This document shows positions 19,081 to 31,459 of a stretch of DNA of 64,000 nucleotides, one piece after another. A model generated the notes under the pieces. The model did not search any database. It saw nothing but the letters and a program-made list of their open reading frames with translations, and was not told the origin of the DNA. Position 1 is the first letter of the stretch. Every line of letters starts with the position of its first letter. This DNA comes from Henricia sp. BOLD:AAB3569. Lineage: Eukaryota > Echinodermata > Asteroidea > Spinulosida > Echinasteridae. The stretch is from NCBI GenBank assembly GCA_037783545.1, contig JBBELK010001231.1, forward strand, positions 124,001 to 188,000, written 5' to 3'. A program made the position numbers and the translations under genes.

Positions 19081-19910
19081 GTCACACTTTGCCTGATAAG
19101 GCAAACGCATGAGAGACGAATGTCGATTTTTGGCATCCGTTGAAATGCGTTTCATGTCCTTTTTATCCTTTGGATGGACGTTCATCATCAGGTGATGTCC
19201 GTTAAAGCGGCCAGAAAACTTTGTGCATGCACAAAAACCTTTCTCGCCAGAAACGGATGTATAGCGAGATCCGGCCCTTGTCCGATTGTTGTGCGTTTTG
19301 TCCTGTATTATGTACTGTACTTGGTCGTTTTCCACACGTTTCCATCCGCTAGGCGTCCTGCAGGGTCCGTTGCTGCAGGAAACGGGACGGATGGAACAGG
19401 CATGTACAGCACATCAAACGCATACACACCGCATAGCCACAGGACGCCTGCAGGATGCCTGCAGGACGACTACCGGTCAAAACGCATGTAGTTACGGATG
19501 ACAAACGGACAGGACGGCCATAACTGATGATTACAGCATATCTACAGCACATCCACAGTATATGCATAGGACATGAAACTGATGTTTAACGAATATGTAC
19601 CGGCCTGCAACTGACACCGGCAAGGGCATATATATACGTTTCATGCGTCACTCATTCGTTCCTCGTGCGTTTTGTCCTGTGGGCATGCGGTGCATGTTCG
19701 TTTCTCATGCGTTTGCGCACGTTCCACTGTCCTGTATACAATCGCCCCAGGTGCGTTGTTTGTGCGTTTTATTCGGCCCCTGGACCGTGCATGTACGCTC
19801 CTGCAAAATGGAAATGTACACTTTGTCCACCGGATTGACGATTTGACCAACGGATAAACAAAATACCATCCGTTTCTTGTACGTCGGGCCGATCTGGCGA
19901 AAAGGGGCAT
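19081..19910. repeat. region of short degenerate inverted repeats
   Basis: Several short words recur in both orientations: GCAAACGCATGAGA with a following ACGAA, GTGCGTTTTGTCCTGT, CTGCAGGA and CATCCGTT. This pattern is typical of the subterminal regions of non-autonomous DNA transposons, but I could not define clear ends. Confidence 0.3.
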
Positions 19911-20214
19911 AAGGGGCGTTCACACTATCGCGGAAAAATCACACTGCCGCGCTGTGCTCACCGCATTGCATGAGATTCCCAATCGCTGATCTTTCCAAAA
20001 TAGAAAATTCAACTGCTGTAACTTGTGGCTTCTCTGATACCTCATTGGCTGCGCGTTGGAAAGGTCAGCGCAATTTGTTGAACTTTGACCCAGCTCAAAA
20101 TGTTTTGCGCGTCGCGACAAGGTGCGTACAGCGGCAAACCAGTTTCTGTATACAAACCAATGTACATTTAGGCGCGCGCAAAGCCATTTTTCCGCGATAG
20201 TGTAAACGCCCCTT
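19911..20214. repeat. MITE with AAGGGGCGTT ends
   Basis: AAGGGGCGTTCACACTATCG and CGGAAAAAT at the left return inverted at the right with one mismatch in about 30 bases. The 304-bp element lies in intron 4. Confidence 0.7.
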
Positions 20215-20535
20215 AATGGCAGTATTAATTGATTGGTTTGCGCCATAAGTTTGCGCCATGGTGTTGTAATACCATTACACCAAAACACTGATTTTTTCGT
20301 ACGTTTGCTTTCGCGGATCATGGAAAAAAGAAAACAGTACCGTGATGATCAAGCTCCTGACGGACCTGCTGATAAACGGATCAAAGCCAGGTTCCTGCAT
20401 GTCTTGTCGTTTGACAAAAATCGGGTGCTTTAATATACTACTGAAGTGTTCGCTGGTAATCTGGAACGTCTATTGTTAAAGCCCAGGGAAACAGATCACT
20501 GGTTTTAATGTAGACCCAATAACCATGGCAACACA

Positions 20536-20815
20536 CGGTCGGGTTGGCGTAGTGGCTCTTCCCTCGCCTTTCACCTCTGGCGTCCCGGGTTCGAATCCGG
20601 GGCGTGTATGTGGATTGGGTTTGTAGTCCCTACTTGACCGCGTGGGTTTTCCCCCGGGGATTTCTCTGGGGGTTTTTCCTTCCACTTCTAAAACTGCAAC
20701 TTCTTCGTCATCTCAAGTTGATAATAAAGTACATGTATAGTTAAAAACTAAAACGTATAGTTGATGGCATAAAGGGCGTTGGTTGCCGAAGATGCCATAA
20801 ATTAACAACAACGAT
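20536..20815 (+). repeat. tRNA-derived SINE, nearly complete
   Basis: The head has an A-box-like TTGGCGTAGTGG and a B-box GGGTTCGAATCC at 20586-20597. A body with GTGTATGTGGATTGGG, AGTCCCTACTTGACCGCGTG and CTCTGGGGGTTTTTCC follows, then a tail region ending GATGCCATAAATTAACAAC with a CAA-rich end. The copies at 31460-31905 (inverted) and 33213-33501 have the same order. It is a non-coding retroposon. Confidence 0.75.
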
Positions 20816-20901
20816 AACATGGCAACACACAAAGGGTGACGTTTTCACTTTAGTACATGTAATGTATTTCAGTTAATATTTTGGATCAACACGACCTCTC
20901 C

Positions 20902-21481
20902 AATAGACCGATCCAGTAAGCTCCGCCTATTTTGGAATTGACCAATCACAGCCTCGGGTTCAGGTAACCAAAATCTTTGGTTACCTGAGTCCTCAAAATT
21001 TTGTGCACAGAGCTACGGCAAATGCAGCACGAGTGACGCAAAAACACCATAAAAATCATTTTTATCAGCGCAGAGGACCCTAGCCGGTTTAAATCGGATT
21101 GTATAAGACTATCCTAACCTACTTTTTATCCCTTCATAAATGTGTTTTTGTGTAAACGGGAAAAACTCAGCAAAATTAGCTTGTCGTTTTGCTATGTTGT
21201 GCATTCACTGCGTTCTAGATCTGTGTCGAGATGTTTTTGTCCAATCGCTCGCGTTACGCGTAATGCAGGCGTGTTGTACGTGCACGCACACGACCGGATA
21301 CTTAAGTGCACATTTTGCTTTCGAGCGTGCAGTTTCTGTGTGCGTGTGCGTATTTCAATACGCGCTGACCAGGGCGCTGACGCACAGCACGGCCACGCGA
21401 CTCTACTGCACACGTGCTTCACATGTATGGCATGTTGCTAGGCAATTTCTAAATGGGCGGAGCTTACTGGATCGGTCTATT
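20902..21481. repeat. non-autonomous DNA transposon with 26-bp TIRs
   Basis: AATAGACCGATCCAGTAAGC and CTCCGCC at 20902 are repeated inverted ending at 21481. The interior has no transposase. A CpG-rich internal stretch (GTACGTGCACGCACAC) resembles one at 26640-26860. It lies in intron 4. Confidence 0.7.
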
Positions 21482-23883
21482 TCTGTGGTTGACAACATCG
21501 CCGCCTTTCCATTCAGATTGCGCAATCTGCTACTGCCTCTTGTCACAAAAATAAATAGATATTCACGGAACTTTTACTGATGATGGAATCCACGGGGAAT
21601 TTCCTGAAATTTGCCAGGCCGGGGACGTAACTACATACTTTGACAAATTAGCATGTTGCAGTATAGGTTCATTGACATCACAAAAACATGCTGATGTCGA
21701 GTTTCCAAGAAATCTCGTGTTGCTGTTGTAGATCGGTTTCTGTATCGATAAATGGTTTCTTCCCCCACTTATATAAATGACGTTTTAGCAACATTGATTT
21801 GGTATTGCATGGGAAATATGCGCTTATATAAACATTGTTTCAATTGAAAATAGCAAATACAATTTCACATGGCACGTTACCTGAGATTACCCGGTTTAAG
21901 CGTTCGTTTCCCTAGGCAAATTGTTGAGTTAAAAATTATCCGGGTTAACTGGCGAAAAATGCCACTTAACCCTGGTAACTTCTAGCCCTGGTCGAGTTGT
22001 GTTACCCACCAATCTCGGGGTTAAGTCGATGTTCGACTGCATTTAAAAACATCTTTTGTGTCCCCAGAGTTTTGGACAGAAGCTATAGCAATCATTGACA
22101 TCCATGCAAATGTTTAGGTATTTTCACCCTCAGGCGATAAAACGAACAAGACATTTTGGCCCGAAGAAGCGACCGTTTCTGGCGAAACGGGAAATGTTTT
22201 TCGGCCTTGAGATTTTCGTGCCTTGGCCCTGCGTCCTGTAGTTTCATCACATTGGAATGACTTAAAGATAATTCCTCATGAAATGAATCCTTGAAAGCGG
22301 GAGATATGGACTATCCAACAAGTGAGCTTGACAGTTTCTTTAGAAAACTTTCGAAAATCCAATTCCCAAATTGCTTAAAATATCAAGGACGAAACCTCTA
22401 AAAGCAAAGAAATCCTTCTCATGTTCTGATTATTCTTCCGAGACAAGAGCCAATTACTATAGGGAAATTAGAACTTTGCTAGAGCATGCGCAAATTCGTT
22501 TATTTTTCACATTTTTATATGGTTAAAAAAATAAACACAAATCATATACTCTGACCGAAAGATCAAGGAGTCCAATAGATGTAACTTATTTTATAGGTCA
22601 GTAACGTGTGTAAACACCTTGTACTAAGGCTAACTGCACCAGTCTCCGTAGGGTGCGCTACCCTGCCTGAAGTGCTCCCTGAGAACCTGCACTTCTATGG
22701 CTCTTTTTAAGACGCGTGGCTCCAGAGGTCAGCTTAACCCCTGCACATTTAATCAGGTTGAAAACCCAACAAAATCGGTTTTATGGGAGCCTTTTTTGCC
22801 GGATTCTCCTAGAAACAGGAAATGTAACATTACATTGCTGTGGGAATCACTTTGTTCAAACATGATCCACCTGGACCTGGAAGAAATCACTGAAGCGGAA
22901 CAGTCTTGAAAGTGATTTTAAAGTGATCAGTACCTTGTTCACTATTCAACAAACTTCTGTGATGATCAAGAATTGATATTTAAAAAAACGTCTGTTTCTT
23001 TTTTTGAAGAGTATAATTGTGCATGAAAGGTACTCGACAAGTTCTTTTTACAAAAGACTATTCCTTTTCTATGACATCTAGGGCCTGTTTTCGCGACCAT
23101 AACCAGAAATATGTTTTTGACGTACCGTCACTAGGCTATTTTAAACCCCAACGATCGACCATTGGTTGAATGTGCAATTACGTTTACAAACATGTCTCTC
23201 TTCATGGTCGCAAAAACATGTCCCTGGATGTATTTAATTTCTTCAAGGTTCAACACAATTTACTATACATCCGTCCATTTTGTTTTTGACAGTTCTTGTT
23301 TTGGTGTGCTTAATTACTGTTATCACTTACAACATCGACGTCTCAGTGGCTCAACTGCGGACTTAACAGATTAAACTAGCTCCTGTACGTTCCGGGCAAA
23401 ATCTAATCAGGAAATGCGGTCAACTTTCGAGGTTAAATAGTTGGTTAAAATTGATGACCGGTGATGTGGGATGAAACAAGAGGCGGTGTGGCCGTTTCTG
23501 CCGCCACAGAAGGCGACAGAAAAAGCATCCGAAAAGTGGAATAACAGATTGCTCATCCTGACTATCTGAGACCATGATGGTGCTCGAGAAAAATGCGTCT
23601 GCACACACATTTATATAAATTCATCTTCAATTATTATTTTCTTTTAAAAATATATCTTCTCAGGTGGTGTCATTGCATTGCACTTTTATCTTCCATTTGG
23701 ATAAGGTTTTCAGGTCGATTTAAAATTTGGGCCATTGCAAATTCTGCTCAACATTGACCCAACTAAATCCACGGAGTGTCCCACAAAAACAGTTCCAATA
23801 GACTGTCACTGTGAACAAAAATATATTTTAGACACATAAATTTAATATCATAAAAATTCAAAATATGTGGATGTTTCAATTAC
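21482..23883. other. intron 4, no element recognised
   Basis: I see no gene, splice-site-bounded domain or clear repeat in this 2.4-kb stretch. Confidence 0.35.
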
Positions 23884-24201
23884 CGTCTTCGTTAGTCGTG
23901 ACCATGGCCTTCCATGATGGACTGGTTCCGTGGTTGTTACTCGCCGTCACATACACGGTGTAAGCAGAATGCGGCTGGAGCCCGCCTATGATGAATCGCG
24001 TGATGTTAGTGCTTCCCGCCCTCGTGACACTGTCTGGTAACACAGCCGCTTCCCCGCACTGCTCCACGCTCTCCTGCCTGAACTCGATGACGTAGGAGGT
24101 CGGGGGACAGTCTGGATCGAGGGGCCGTTGCCATGTCAACTCCAATGCGCGTCCCGTGCCGGCCTGAGGCCAAACCGTCGCATTACTGACTTGAGACGGG
24201 A
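23884..24201 (-). CDS. exon 4: second fibronectin type III domain
   Basis: Encodes residues 281-387. The acceptor is TTCCCACAG before 24201 and the donor is GTAATT after 23884; both are phase 1. FN3 hallmarks are LELTWQRP, SYVIEFRQ and LQPHSAYTVYVTASNNHG, the last being the typical strand F-G region with its conserved Leu and Tyr. Two cysteines (PDCPP and EQCGE) may form a disulfide across the C-C' region, which is not usual for FN3. Confidence 0.88.
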
Positions 24202-25422
24202 CTGTGGGAAAGATTGGCAAAGGAAGTCGGTTATTTCCCTGTCTCAGCATTTAAAGTGGGGTTAGGAAAAGATCCCATAAAAACCCCGATTTGATTAAAA
24301 GTGCATTGGTTCTTCAGTTAGCAAAGGCATAGCAAAGGCATGCATATGGAGCTGCGAATGAGGATGAATTAATTTTTCCGGCCATAAGACAAACTGACAT
24401 CCAAAACACATACATTGAGGATATGCACATTTCACTCCGAATCAGGGGGAGGAGCGTGCGCATCACGAACGTTGCAATCAGGTTGGGAATTTGTGTTTAA
24501 TTCAGTAACCGATTTACAATTTTTTCAAGTGTCGGTTAACGGGTTAACCAACTTTAAGGGTTCCCGCCATTGTTTATATAGATACATGTTGAAAATACAC
24601 CCTCCCCCAAATAAAACATATTTGTCCAGCGGCTTAATGAAAACATCAAACAATATATGCAGTGTATAAGGTTGTATGGGTGGCCGGTTAGTGAGACAAT
24701 TTAAATATGAAACTGTTGGTTCGTGTCCAGATTTTTTGGAAATTTCATTTAAATCTGACTTAACAAACATATACAATACCTCTCAAAAATACTTTTCATG
24801 ACAAGAAAATAAAACAAATTACAAATATTAAGGTGAACATTTGACAGTAAGTTTACGACTTGACCGTAAACAATAACAAGACCCGATATTGCGCTGTTTT
24901 GCTTCCATACCAGAATTGGAAATCAGACTGAAGTTTGCTTTTCCGACAATTTTTCATAGTGCTAATAGCTGTGGCATAATTTCTACTCACATTAGAAGTT
25001 TAGAACCTCCATGCAAAATATCCAAATGCACAGAATCAGTATTTCGAAAGACAGACTTTTAATCAACCATTTTTAAACTGATATTTACAAGTTACGAGCT
25101 CGTCCACTCCAGACATGGAAGAGTCTGGTATATACCCATTCATATACTGTGGCACACTGCGCTGAGCTTCTAGGAACCCGTACCCGCGACGGCGAGCCGA
25201 CAAAACGGTGGACGACGATTACCATGGAAATATTTGGATGAAAGGTAATGAGAAAAATATGACAAATGATATGGCATACAAATCTCAAAACCCATGGAAA
25301 AATGGGGAGTCAAAATGTGACCCCTCCATCCGTGGGTGGGGCTTGTATTGCTATATCCCCCTTCTTGAGAATTGAGTCGGATGTCGCGCAGTCTCGATCA
25401 AGTTTTTGCAACCATAACTAGA

Positions 25423-25536
25423 AATCAGCGGTGGATCCAGGTCATTAAAATAGAAAAATACAATGGAAATTCTGGGCAGTACCTGGAATTTCCGGTGTGT
25501 TTTGTATTCTAAAAGAACCTGGATCCACTACTGATT
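25423..25536. repeat. foldback MITE with GGATCCAGG ends
   Basis: AATCAGCGGTGGATCCAGG at the left pairs with CCTGGATCCACTACTGATT at the right. An inner pair around TGGAAATTCTGG and CCTGGAATTTCC extends the hairpin. It lies in intron 3. Confidence 0.6.
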
Positions 25537-26419
25537 GCGAGTTATGGGCGAAAAAACTCGGCCCACAATATGTGCGACCTCCAACCCGTTTCCTTAAAAC
25601 GGTTCACAATGATGAAATACAAGATATATAAAGACAAATTTTTTGGCGATTTTAGACGAAAAAGCGCCCCGAAACTGATGCAAGATATGAACAGATAGTA
25701 GAATATTGGTCTGTTGGATGATTCATATATTCACACACGTTCGGGTGTTTTTGTCAACGCCTTGGACTTTGGGGGAGGAAAGTCTCGTCCTTAAAACACA
25801 CTAGTCTCATTTTAGTCGCCACATTGACTTGATGTCGGCGGCCGAGTTTTATTGCTTTTAAAACTAACAACATGGCACTGTAGCTGTTTCTGAAATACGC
25901 AGTACCCAAACCACAGCCACTCATTTCGAAAGCGCCTCATTAGCAAACAATAATAAAAAAGTGCTTTTATTGGAATGAAACTTTCTATTTACTTTGACAG
26001 CGCAAAACACCGCACAGCTTGTCAGTTCTAGCTATAATAAGTCAAACTCCGACAACTGAAGCCTCCAACAATTTCAATGAATGATTGCCGCCTCGGACAA
26101 TTGTTTCGTCAAGGCCGCTGGCCGGTCAACTACATATTTATTCCTATTCACAAATACCTTTTGCATGAGTCGGCCAAATATACACTGCAATTTTGTAACA
26201 ATGACTTTCGTCGTTCGGCCATTTTGTGTACAGTTGTCTGTCAATATGGTGCGCGTATGGGTCTGCGTGTCACCGCGTCAAGAGTTCTGTATATATGGAG
26301 TTCAATGGTTTTCTTTCGATCGTGCGCGTAACGCGCTCGCGCAGTTGCCACACGCCGCGTCCATGTTGCGTTCGATCCGGGTGCGCTAGTTTTGTTCTAT
26401 CCACTAAACTGTAGCAATT

Positions 26420-26900
26420 TTTCGTCAGCGTCTTTAAAGAACCGAACCAGACTAAAAAGTGTTTAAAACCTTTATCCTCCGTTTAAGACCACCCACGTGA
26501 CGTGCTCTTGGCCAATGGGAACGCGTAAACTGTCATATATATACTGCTTAACTCAAATTTTTAGCCAATTCTATGAGGTTTTATTAAGGGAATTTTGCGT
26601 AAAATTGAGTAAAACTAACTCACCATCATAATGCAAAACAATTATACAGTAAAGTTTCCCGTTTGGCCATTTTGTGTACTTTACCACAGGTCTTGTTACC
26701 CAATGTGCTGCGTGTCTGGTTCCATCACGCGCTACGCGCATTGCACGCGAGTTGTACGCGCACGCACACAGGTAAACTAACGCGAATCTTTGGCACACTG
26801 CGTCCAATTTGTATTCGCGCATGTGCGGCTTTTGTGTGCGCGCTGAAACTGGCTAGGGGCAGACTACAAAATGTTTAAAACTAGCCAGGCTTTTATTGAT
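26420..26900. repeat. CpG-rich repeat resembling the 20902 element interior
   Basis: Words such as TTGTACGCGCACGCACAC, CGCTACGCGCATTGCA and TTTGTGTGCGCGCTG resemble the interior of 20902-21481. No terminal repeats were defined. It lies just 3' of exon 3 on the - strand. Confidence 0.3.
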
Positions 26901-26943
26901 TTCCGCCAATATTAATGTGTAATTTATGAACAACTTCACTTAC

Positions 26944-27291
26944 CCCAGCACGGCATGACGACAAACACAGGTTTGCTAGCGGGTCCAAACTCCTGACCGT
27001 CCGGTCCTAACCTGGCGGCTTCCACGACAAACTCGTATTTGGTCCGTTCCGCTAGATTCCTGACAGTGTGCCTGGTCTGGTAGACGCGGGGCTCGGCCGC
27101 TATGCTGTAGTCCACGGACGCATCATTACCGACCACGCGGTACTTGATGACGTAGCGGATGAGGAACAAACTATCGCCGTCGATCGACTCCTTCCAGTCC
27201 GACCAGTCCAGCGTGACTCGCCCGCCTCCGATGTCGGTGACAGTCGGGGCGACTGCGGTGCTGTCCGGTGACGCCACTTGCATGTTTTGAG
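26944..27291 (-). CDS. exon 3: first fibronectin type III domain
   Basis: Encodes residues 165-281. The acceptor is GTTTTGCAG before 27291 and the donor is GTAAGT after 26944; both are phase 1. FN3 hallmarks are GGRVTLDWSDW, IRYVIKYRVV and VRNLAERTKYEFVVEAARLG. The domain is slightly long because of inserted loop residues around DASVDYSIAAEP. Confidence 0.86.
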
Positions 27292-28028
27292 CTGCAAAAC
27301 GAGCGCAATAGATGTAAACTAAAAAGGGCACAAACTTGTCGATGCTGTGGCCGGCTCCGGGCATTAGCTCGGAGCGATCCATGCAGGATGGTTGTGCCGG
27401 CCCGCTCGAAACTTGGGTTCGGGAAAAACCTGGAATCAACATCATTCTTCCTTTAATCTAACAGGTAACAATCCACTGCAGATGATTCTGGTTTTCAACA
27501 AACAGCAAACAACTCTCCGAACACATTTTAAGTACTCCTTCCTAAACAAGCCTTACGTCATAAAGTGAACTGATAATTAGTTAGTAATAAGAGTTTGTGC
27601 GAGACGCCATGTTGCAAATAACATCACTTTTCATGCGATGGTACCTTAGAAGAATAGCTAAACACTTCAGGAAAGTTTGCCTAACAGTTGCTTACGTGGC
27701 ATACGTCTATAGCGGAGATGATGAGTCACTACTACTGACTGACTTTCGCAACTGTCCTGTCAGTAAAAAACCCTTAACTTCTAAGCCGGTCCCACCAAAT
27801 TATTTTCCCTCAATACCGCCCTCCCCCCATCCCCCCACACACATTGTCCCTATCCGGTCAAGCAGCAAGCCGGATCCGGCTGTGCTAGTCACCATGTGCT
27901 GCAAACAGGTTTGTCAAGCACCTTCGCATGGTTTCAAGTGCCATTTGGGCGGTGTTTTTTTAATTGATTGGTTTAATTGAATAGGTCAGGTGCGCGAACA
28001 ATCATATAAAACTTTACAATGGGAAACC

Positions 28029-28165
28029 TTTGAGACGCGTGGTGGCAGCAAACAAACCAGTCCTTTTCCATTGTTTACGTCAGGTTTGAGCTAAAGTGCG
28101 CATACTCAATATGACGTAGGACATGGGAAAATACGGGATTGTTTGCTGCCACCAAGCGTCTCAAA
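28029..28165. repeat. hairpin MITE with TTTGAGACGC ends
   Basis: TTTGAGACGCGTGGTGGCAG with CAAACAA is repeated inverted at 28136-28165 with few mismatches. It lies in intron 2, next to the element at 28182-28644. Confidence 0.65.
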
Positions 28166-28181
28166 AGTATTCCATTCAGCT

Positions 28182-28644
28182 GATTCACTAGTCTGGTTCT
28201 CGGACCAAAAAATTCCGACTAATTTTAAAGTCCGGCAACCGCCAGTATACATGTTAGTCCGCCATATTGAAACAGGAGGAATTTCTCCTTTTTCCGAAGG
28301 TTCCCGAAGTTACCCGATTGCACGTCCGGATGTTATCGTTATCGTCGGGTACGATTCGTCAATGCTTCGCCGCGTGTTTATTTTGCGATGATGCAGACAA
28401 GGTTTGAATTAGATTTTTGATGCTATAATGAGAATGTGTTTTATTGGCCAAATATGGAATAACCCTTTTCAAATTGTTATGCACTCGTGCCGTATAGCCG
28501 TATTGAAAATTAACGGTTATGCGCTTCTAAAAATAAACGCATGACGTAATGCTTAGTGCTATTTTAAACACTATACGGTAGCCGGTCCTCATATTCAGTC
28601 GTTGTATGTGGAATATGTGGAGCGGGAACCAGTCTAGTGAATCA
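28182..28644. repeat. MITE with GATTCACTAGTCTGGTTC ends
   Basis: GATTCACTAGTCTGGTTCTC at the left is repeated inverted (GGGAACCAGTCTAGTGAATC) at the right. The 463-bp element has no transposase. Confidence 0.6.
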
Positions 28645-29519
28645 CAGTACGGGTGTCATGCCACCAAGAGTTTGACGCGGTATGAGGATACTTTCGCTGT
28701 AGTAAGGCTACTTTCGCTGCAGTAGTCGACATGCAAATATTATTAGATGTGTGTTAAAGCATTAGGTTTAATATTCTGGAGAAAGGGTCTGAATATTTTA
28801 GTTTGGAATATTTTCAATTTATTGGTCATGAAATTTGTCAAATTATCACGATTGTCAATAGATATTTAAGTGAAGTGCATGCTTTAACCCACCCTTGTTA
28901 ACAGCGCCACCGTTTGGAAAGTGTCATGCCTTCGTCACTGTATGAGATCACATGCCAAATTCATTTTATACACTTGTCGTCTGACTATTGCTATTTATGA
29001 CAATTTCCGGTAAAAGGAAAGACCGCGTTAGGCAACGCGTATTGTACAGGCTTAATGTTCTTAAAGATCTATTGCATGTGCTGAGGGCCGATTAAAAAAA
29101 TAAATTCAAGCACAAATTCCCGGTCTGGAGAAATTAATAGTTTTCGAATGATATGTCGGGAAAATGGACTATGAAACTTCGACAAACATGCTCTGTCAGC
29201 TGAAGTACACTGCTCACAAAAAATAAAACTCAACAGAAATTTCCCAAAATTTAAAATTTTCCGGCCTGAAATGTTCTGATTTGTTTTTAATGTGAACAGT
29301 ATATGAGGCACAAGTGGTATACTCTCTCTCTGATTTCCCCCTAAGAAAGGGCACCGTATACGTGTACTGGAAGCGTGTTTTTTTTTACACCGCAGCGAGG
29401 GGTACACCCCAATTTGTCAACCCGAATAGAGTCTAAGTTTCCAATGACTGATACTTCTCAAGTGACAATCTTGGAAATAGTCACAACTCTTACTCTCACT
29501 ATTAGAGAAAAAAAAGTAA

Positions 29520-29690
29520 CCGAGAAATTTCGGAAAATCCCAAACATGACTGAGATTCGAACCAGGGACCTTACGATTACAAGTCGAGCTCTCTTCTAAC
29601 CAGACCACGAACCCTAAATTCCTTTAAAATAACCGACCCTAAACCCTAACCCTAACCTATTATATAGTCTCCTCACAAGACGCTAAAAAG
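29520..29690 (-). repeat. tRNA-like SINE with telomere-like CCCTAA tract, copy 1
   Basis: On the - strand a tRNA-like segment reads TGGTCTGGTTAGAAGAG ... GACTTGTAATCG ... GGTCCCTGGTTCGAATC, with A- and B-box-like parts. On the + strand it is followed by ACCCTAAACCCTAACCCTAA and then TAGTCTCCTCACAAGACG. The same order (tRNA-like, CCCTAA, TAGTCTC..CAAGACG) occurs at 37105-37250. It lies in intron 2. Confidence 0.5.
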
Positions 29691-29762
29691 GTACAAAACC
29701 CCTCATTTTCCCCTCGCAGTGGTGTAAAAAAAAAGTACGCGTACTGGAAGCACTGTGCTATC

Positions 29763-29930
29763 GTGTCCCCTGAATCAGTTCTGTAAAATTTAGCATGTTG
29801 ATTGGGAAGGCGCCAGACTAATTATGCACCCCAAACCTTGCCTTCGAAACGAGGCTTGGAAAACCTGCGTAGCTGGTACCTTTTTAATCAGCAGTTCACA
29901 TTTTACAGAACAGATTCGTGCAGGGGACAC
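29763..29930. repeat. MITE with GTGTCCCCTG ends
   Basis: GTGTCCCCTGAATCAGTTCTG with TAAAAT pairs with ATTTTACAGAACAGATTCG and CAGGGGACAC at the right. The 168-bp element lies in intron 2. Confidence 0.65.
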
Positions 29931-30624
29931 AACTAGCGCATAACTTGGCTAGGTTTATTTAGAGTATTTTGGGCATGAGCCCGCGGGAACATCTAAAAAT
30001 ACCCCATAGTCGTCGGACTCCTGACAAAATAATTGTAACACGGATTCAGCCACATTGGAGGAAACAACTTACAACATACTCAAACTGAAATTTTGAGATG
30101 TTATCGCGAGAAGGCGGGTTGGTTACATCTTGTCTATAACTAACGACATCTGTCTTCTAGTTTCTCTAAACGGTGGCCAAGTTCATGACTCCCTTTCTTA
30201 GAAAGAAGGAACGTAATCGCTTTTTGTGTAGAAATAAAATATAACTTATAAAAACCTAGACTGACACGAACGCGTGGATTTTTTTGTCGTAAAGTCCGAA
30301 CTGATAGACTTTTGAAGAACGGGTCTTCATGCCAAGGCGTTTCTAGCAACTGTCTGTAATTGATTGCAATCGCTTGAACGCCACAAAAACTCAAGACCCA
30401 AGCAAGCATACTGATATGAATAGTGCATGCTGTTTCACATACGTCATGCAACATATATAATAAATATCGCGAGTATATCACTACCTTGTATTTGTATACA
30501 AAAATATGTAGGGGACCAGACTTTAGCAAAATATCAGTATTTTCATGAATAATACATGAGCGCAAAAGCATGTCCAACGAATAATGCAGTTATTTCATTT
30601 CCATGGTGAATAATCACCATAAAT

Positions 30625-30880
30625 TATTGCGTTTGAATCTGAATTTCTAATCTGGATCCGTAATCCGGATCGGAACTAGGAATCAAAAACGGGTTCCAGA
30701 AACTCCGGTTCCGGAATCCGCATCCAAAATTGGGATCCATAATTTACAAAATCCAGATTTGTAATCCAGATCGGGAAATCGGATCGAGAATCCAGATCCA
30801 GAATTTGGTTCCAGGATCCGGACCTGGATTCCGGAATCCGGTTCTGAATTCCGTATCCAAAATGCGGAATCCAGATCAAA
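30625..30880. repeat. degenerate ATCCGGA-type simple repeat
   Basis: The words GGATCC, GGAATCC, AATCCGGA and CCAGATC recur throughout about 250 bp, giving a degenerate minisatellite of period roughly 6-13 in which both strands read alike. It ends about 40 bp from the SRCR exon. The resulting open frames on the - strand are an artefact of the repeat. Confidence 0.6.
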
Positions 30881-30919
30881 TACGTCCCTTATTTTTAATT
30901 TTAACATAGTAGTAATCAC

Positions 30920-31300
30920 CTCGCATTTGGATCAGTGGGGCCGGATTGACGGGACCCGCGGCGCATTTGACCCAAGCGACCTGGTACACCCCGCAGCCGC
31001 CGTTATCCCCGGACGACACGAAGTCATCGCAGTCGCTGAATTCGCCTTTGTCTTGGTCTTTCAACACGCAGGACAGCAAATCCACGAGAACGGGCTCAGG
31101 GGCCACGTCTAGCGGGCCGTGGTCCGGGACGGCCACGGCGTGACCCTCGGCCGCCCCGCGGCTGTGGCCTAGGTGACTGCACACTGCTCCGGCCAAGTCC
31201 ATGGTCCAGTCCTGGCCGCATACCATCCGCCATTCGTCGTATGCGAATGTCTCCACCACGCCCTCTGAATTGGACAAGCCTTTGACGAGACGCAAGCGTC
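30920..31300 (-). CDS. exon 2: SRCR domain
   Basis: Encodes residues 38-165. The acceptor is CCCACACAG before 31300 and the donor is GTGATT after 30920; phase 1 on both sides. The SRCR signature starts RLRLVKGLSNSEGVVE, then WRMVCGQDW, AVCSHLGHSRG, and a C-terminal half with LLSCVLKD, FSDCDDF, GGCGVYQVAWVKC. Six cysteines are present in the group A pattern (the first and fourth of the group B set are absent). In known group A domains two or more exons are usual, whereas this one is a single exon. SRCR domains bind proteins or microbial ligands outside the cell; the ligand here is unknown. Confidence 0.9.
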
Positions 31301-31459
31301 CTGTGTGGGGTAAGCATCACATTATAACGGAATTACAAAGAGCGAGATATATATTGGCCTAAAAACTCCATTTAAACCCTCCGCTGCGATAAGCAAAAAT
31401 CCATGCATCATTACATTTTCAGTACATGGGGATCGGGCGTAATAATCAATGTAGTTAAT

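Noticed and set aside
20587-20600. B-box GGGTTCGAATCC as a true tRNA gene
   Set aside because: The surrounding arms do not fold as a cloverleaf and the same sequence recurs with a common body, so it belongs to a SINE.
29639-29660. Chromosome end or fused telomere
   Set aside because: Only a few CCCTAA units are present, inside a SINE-like context repeated elsewhere in the window, and unique sequence continues on both sides.
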